Assembly: GCA_004794785.1 (NCBI GenBank)
Contig: SJOL01006485.1
Span: 389,951 to 453,950 of the forward strand
DNA from: Opisthorchis felineus
Lineage: Eukaryota; Platyhelminthes; Trematoda; Opisthorchiida; Opisthorchiidae
DNA: 64,000 nucleotides
Direction: 5' to 3'
In this document: in pieces, positions 60,337 through 64,000 of the stretch
Position numbering within the stretch: position 1 is the stretch's first letter
Layout of the letters: every line of letters begins with the position of its first letter
Made by a program: the position numbers and the translations under genes
The notes under the pieces: model-generated
What the model was told of the DNA's origin: nothing
Seen by the model: the letters and a program-made list of their open reading frames with translations, nothing else
Database searches by the model: none

Positions 60337-60567
60337 TGAATATCTCGTGTTGGGAGGGACATGATCTACCGCAATGCAATGGTCGGAAGACGGACTACTG
60401 TGCGCCAGGTAAGCCAGCATCGTCTCCCGGTAAGGATGTTCCGCAGAAGTGGTTAAGATGGTACCGTAACCCGTAAGATCATTCAGCTTATGCAGTCTAT
60501 GGGTGTTGGATGGAGGTGCCAAGGTGATCCGATTTCCACTCTGAGGGTTCAGCTTTATCCAAAGCCT
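60292..60567 (-). pseudogene. Possible second serine protease fragment, opposite strand
   Basis: The minus-strand frame reads LWIKLNPQSGNRITLAPPSN, then LNDLTGYGTILTTSAEHPYR, then ETMLAYLAHSSPSSDHC. In S1 proteases the strand after the catalytic Asp (ALIKL), a Pro-rich turn, a GWG or GYG motif and a Cys about 30 residues later follow in this order. The resemblance stops near 60340. It lies tail to tail with the plus-strand fragment and overlaps it at the ends. No catalytic Ser exon is seen downstream. Confidence 0.4.
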
Positions 60568-63500
60568 ACGAGCTTACTGCACTGAAACACCAGAACAATA
60601 TTCCGTGAGCACGAAACACTGATAATTGGAATGTAATCAGGCTCTCTAGACGTGCTGCTGATAAGTTCCGGACTCTAATTGGTTTGAAGAAGGTCGCTTA
60701 CCATATTTTTGATATTCTTATTCTACTTTTCAAGGGCACTTAACTCTAGCTTCAGTTGCATGAAACATGTTCCATTTATCTTAAATTCTAATCGACAGTC
60801 TTATAAATAAGACCCTTTGGTGACAATCATTCATTTCTATACTGTTGCTTCACCATTCGGTAATACTAACAAGCTGCTTTCATTTGAATTCACCAAAGTC
60901 TGTTTAACAATAGAGGAAACTCAATGCGATCCGTCTGTGTTGATATTTCAGGAAAAAATGAACCAGTAATCAAACAGTGGTTTGTTACAAAGCATTCTTG
61001 CAATGTTTCACGATTATTATACAGTTCTGAGCAGCCTAGTAAAAAGTTAGCATGTCAAGATGAATTTTATTTTCCGAAAGAAGCAAAACGGTTCCCCGCT
61101 GTTAGATTTACCTTTGAGAACTCTCAGTGTAATGGCGTATACTACTGATGAAACGTGCGACGAATATCCGGTCGAGTGGTTTAAAGCACCGTCCCGTGCA
61201 AGGTTGATTTTGGAATTGTTGGACAGTTTTGCAGTGTTTTTCACTGTTGTTTAGTATTCAGAAAACGTGGAGTAGTCTTGAGGTTGTTGACTTTTCAAAA
61301 ACTGTGCAAGTGAGACTTTTACTTTCGTATCTGCTAGCTTGTAACCGTTTAGTTCGTGTTTGTTTATAAACTTCACTTCCTGGTACTTTTGCTTCCCTTG
61401 GTGTTGGAACAGAAGACAAATTTGATATTCACTGCTTTCCTACACGCAGTAGTTTCCTAGACGGATTCACACACTATTTGTCACACGGTTCGATAAACTT
61501 TTATTACTGCCCAAGACGATGGTGTGAACGGGAAAATTGCTATACTGTAACGATGTTTCTGTCACTGCTTTATATATCAGCAATGTGAACTGGAAAATTT
61601 ACGGGAAAATCGTTCCGAATGGCTTTGACTTTGACTGGAAATCTATAGGTTTTGAGCTAACGCTTTAGTTAACTGACAAATGGTAACGCCAGTCTACACA
61701 AGCGATCGAGCTTCCGTTGTGATTCGTGCATAGAAACATTATGTTTCCATATTGTATGTAGAGAAAATTCTCTGCAAACTCTGCTAAACCCTTCAGACAT
61801 TCATCATACCAAGCAACAAGTGGACCTGTTAATTCACTTAGTTCAAATTAAACTTTAGCTGTGTCCCAGACGTTGGCTTTGAATCGGAACTTGTCCTTCA
61901 GGTAACCGTGCAAGCATACGCAGAAGCGAGACGCAAGATCAGTATCCGCATCTATACATAGAGCCCAAATTAAGCGACTATTAGCAGATCCAGGTATAAT
62001 TCATTTCAGAATTTTGATAGGAACCTCAAGGCCACACGGGATATTCCTGCTCACATAATATCACAATTCGGTTCATTTTTCTCTCAAAGCACAACTTTTC
62101 ATGAACTCTATCAAATCCTCTGTCCATAGGGATGTATTTATGTTGAACTGGTCGTCGTAAGTTCCAGTAGAATGATTCTAAGTTGAAGAAACCACGGCGA
62201 CCGTGTTAAACGCTTTGTCACCTCAAGTTTAGGAAACACCAGGTTGGACAGAACTGCTCCGGTTTTGTTTTGGCTTAATTCATAGAATGTTTAGCATGGA
62301 TGCTTACTATCGATTGTGACGTACAGCTTTCCGGTCAGTGATGCACTGATGTAGCATCACTAGTCCGTACCCTGTGTTTTTCTTGTTTGGAACTATGAGT
62401 TTGGCGTTTTCGAAGTTTTGTTTTTTAACAGTCAGGTTGCTATAAATGATGACAAGGAGTGAAGTAGAAATCGAAAAATGCAGTCAGACCTTAGGCAGGC
62501 ACTTGGTTTCACCTCATTCAGCGTGGGAACTAGATGAACCAACAGGGTCGTGCATAACCTAGTTTGCCTTACGGTGGCCCCTATCAGATTCTCACTAAAA
62601 TTGGAAAAGGCCCCTGAAGGAGAGGTCAACACAACACTTATTCGGATGATATGGTTGGACTAGTCGGGATTCAGCAACAATCCACAGTTGGGATTTGATG
62701 AATCTGTTACCCTAACTGAACACCTTTTTCATGTTTTATTCATGTTTTAATTTTACTTTACTTTTAACTTTCTAATACCTCGTTAGTGTGAACGGACAAT
62801 CCAAGCAACTTTGACTGAATCACTTTTCCATAAACCTCGATAGTTATAAACCCGACATTCATTAAATTACACGCATTTGCTTGTGTAGTCCGGCATGTCT
62901 ATCGTTATTCTGTAGGCGTAAGCTTGCTTTCCGCCATGATATTCACGCGGGAACTTCTACAGAGATTGACCTGATGTTGCTGTACGGGCGAAGCTTACCG
63001 AGTAAAATGGTTCATTTAAGCCACTGAAAAGATTGTTTCTTATCTCTTCAGAAGTGCTCATAAAAATGAGGAAAACGGAATTACATATGTTCAGTGTGAT
63101 GGTTGTCTTGGCTCTGTTCTAATCAGTTCCACAACGTGGAACACTAAATTTAAGGGAAACCGTAATCCAGGATTAACAATGGTGTGATTCCATTCGGATG
63201 TTCATTGGGGACAGAGAGAACAGAGAGGATTCAACGTTGTTATATCGACCCACAGAGAGACAGACTCGCAGGTTGACTGTATCCAACTAACACCTTTTGA
63301 AATACTATCAGTTTCTGATGCAGACAATACGTTCCATCGACTGAATACGCGAGGGGTTTTGCCCTTGTGGCCCAATTAGGTCAACTTGGAAATCCTCAAC
63401 TTTTGGCCCAGAATGAGCCTCTTCTGAGTGTTGGTGGATATATTTAAGGGTCCGCTGTCTAGTTTTCTTTCATACGTGCAAATCTGTAAGCTGCAGTCCA

Positions 63501-64000
63501 TAAGCTTGTGTCTGTTGTTCAGTGAAAATTCGTAAATTTCGTTCTTCATAAGTGATCTTCGCTCGAGGTGACTTGAAAATATATGAACGTTGGTAGACAG
63601 GTTGGCGCATATGTTCTAGCTTGTCGACCTAGCGTCTGTTTTTAACCCGAATTGCGAGGAACAATGTCTACTGGACATGCTCAAACCTGATAACATGAAC
63701 TGTGTTTACACTGTCGTGTGGGCGAATATTAGTTGATCAAGAATCTGTTGCAATGTTTGACTCAGCACAAGTATCAGTAATGAGATCGCCCTTAGAGTTG
63801 ATCCATATACGCCCAGCATATTCGACTAATCGAGCCGATTAAACACACACATATTTGGTAAATTCGGAAGAAGGTTTACTAAACCTAGGAGAAGAGTTCA
63901 CGTATGCGTGATACCAGACTTCGCAAAACGGGAGAAGGATCCAGTTGCGTCAAATAGTCTTGTGGTGGTAAGCATCTTATAAGAGGCGTTGTGGACGATT
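60568..64000. other. Right-hand end of the window, no recognised features
   Basis: Frames here are short (longest 74 codons) and show no motif I know. I see no repeat shared with the rest of the window. Confidence 0.5.

Noticed and set aside
1..64000. Prokaryote-type features such as operons, CRISPR arrays, ribosome binding sites or attachment sites
   Set aside because: Split genes with GT-AG introns and dispersed retrotransposons show this is animal nuclear DNA; no direct-repeat array with spacers was seen.

Overview
The window looks like a piece of a flatworm (digenean trematode) nuclear genome. One protein kinase gene is spread over very large introns, and those introns are littered with decayed non-LTR reverse transcriptases of the kind common in liver and lung flukes, tRNA-derived short repeats and other dispersed repeats. 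Base composition is only moderately AT-rich, which argues against a schistosome; the genus cannot be fixed by eye. There is one assembly gap (881 N).

The main content is a cGMP-dependent protein kinase (PKG) gene on the minus strand. I rebuilt 13 coding exons by hand from 57932 down to 2140. All 12 exon-exon junctions between them use GT-AG introns, the phases match at every junction, and the exons add up to 2355 nt (785 codons) with no stop. In order they encode: a basic Ser/Thr-rich N-terminus; a leucine-zipper coiled coil; a pseudosubstrate-like site; cyclic-nucleotide-binding domain A; domain B; an unusually long linker; and the kinase N-lobe plus catalytic loop (YRDLKPEN). The DFG/APE half of the kinase and the C-terminus are not visible and must lie beyond the left edge. 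Introns run from 91 bp to about 16.4 kb.

Region by region. 1-2139: 3' half of a non-LTR reverse transcriptase (open reading frame intact to the window edge) and a tRNA-derived SINE. 2140-9445: kinase exons 13-11, with a 62-bp inverted-repeat structure and a second, broken retrotransposon end. 9446-18432: exons 10-7, with a fragment of a different reverse transcriptase lineage. 18433-38495: exons 6-3, further SINE-like sequences, a third retrotransposon pseudogene, a small minisatellite and the N gap. 38496-54884: one 16-kb intron with several copies of a roughly 290-bp dispersed repeat and a fourth retrotransposon pseudogene. 54885-57932: exons 2 and 1. 57933-64000: upstream DNA with no solid gene; two short opposed fragments near 60.1-60.6 kb resemble trypsin-like serine protease.

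I found no bacterial genes, CRISPR arrays, rRNA or functional tRNA. Most open reading frames of 60-150 codons here are chance frames in intron DNA.
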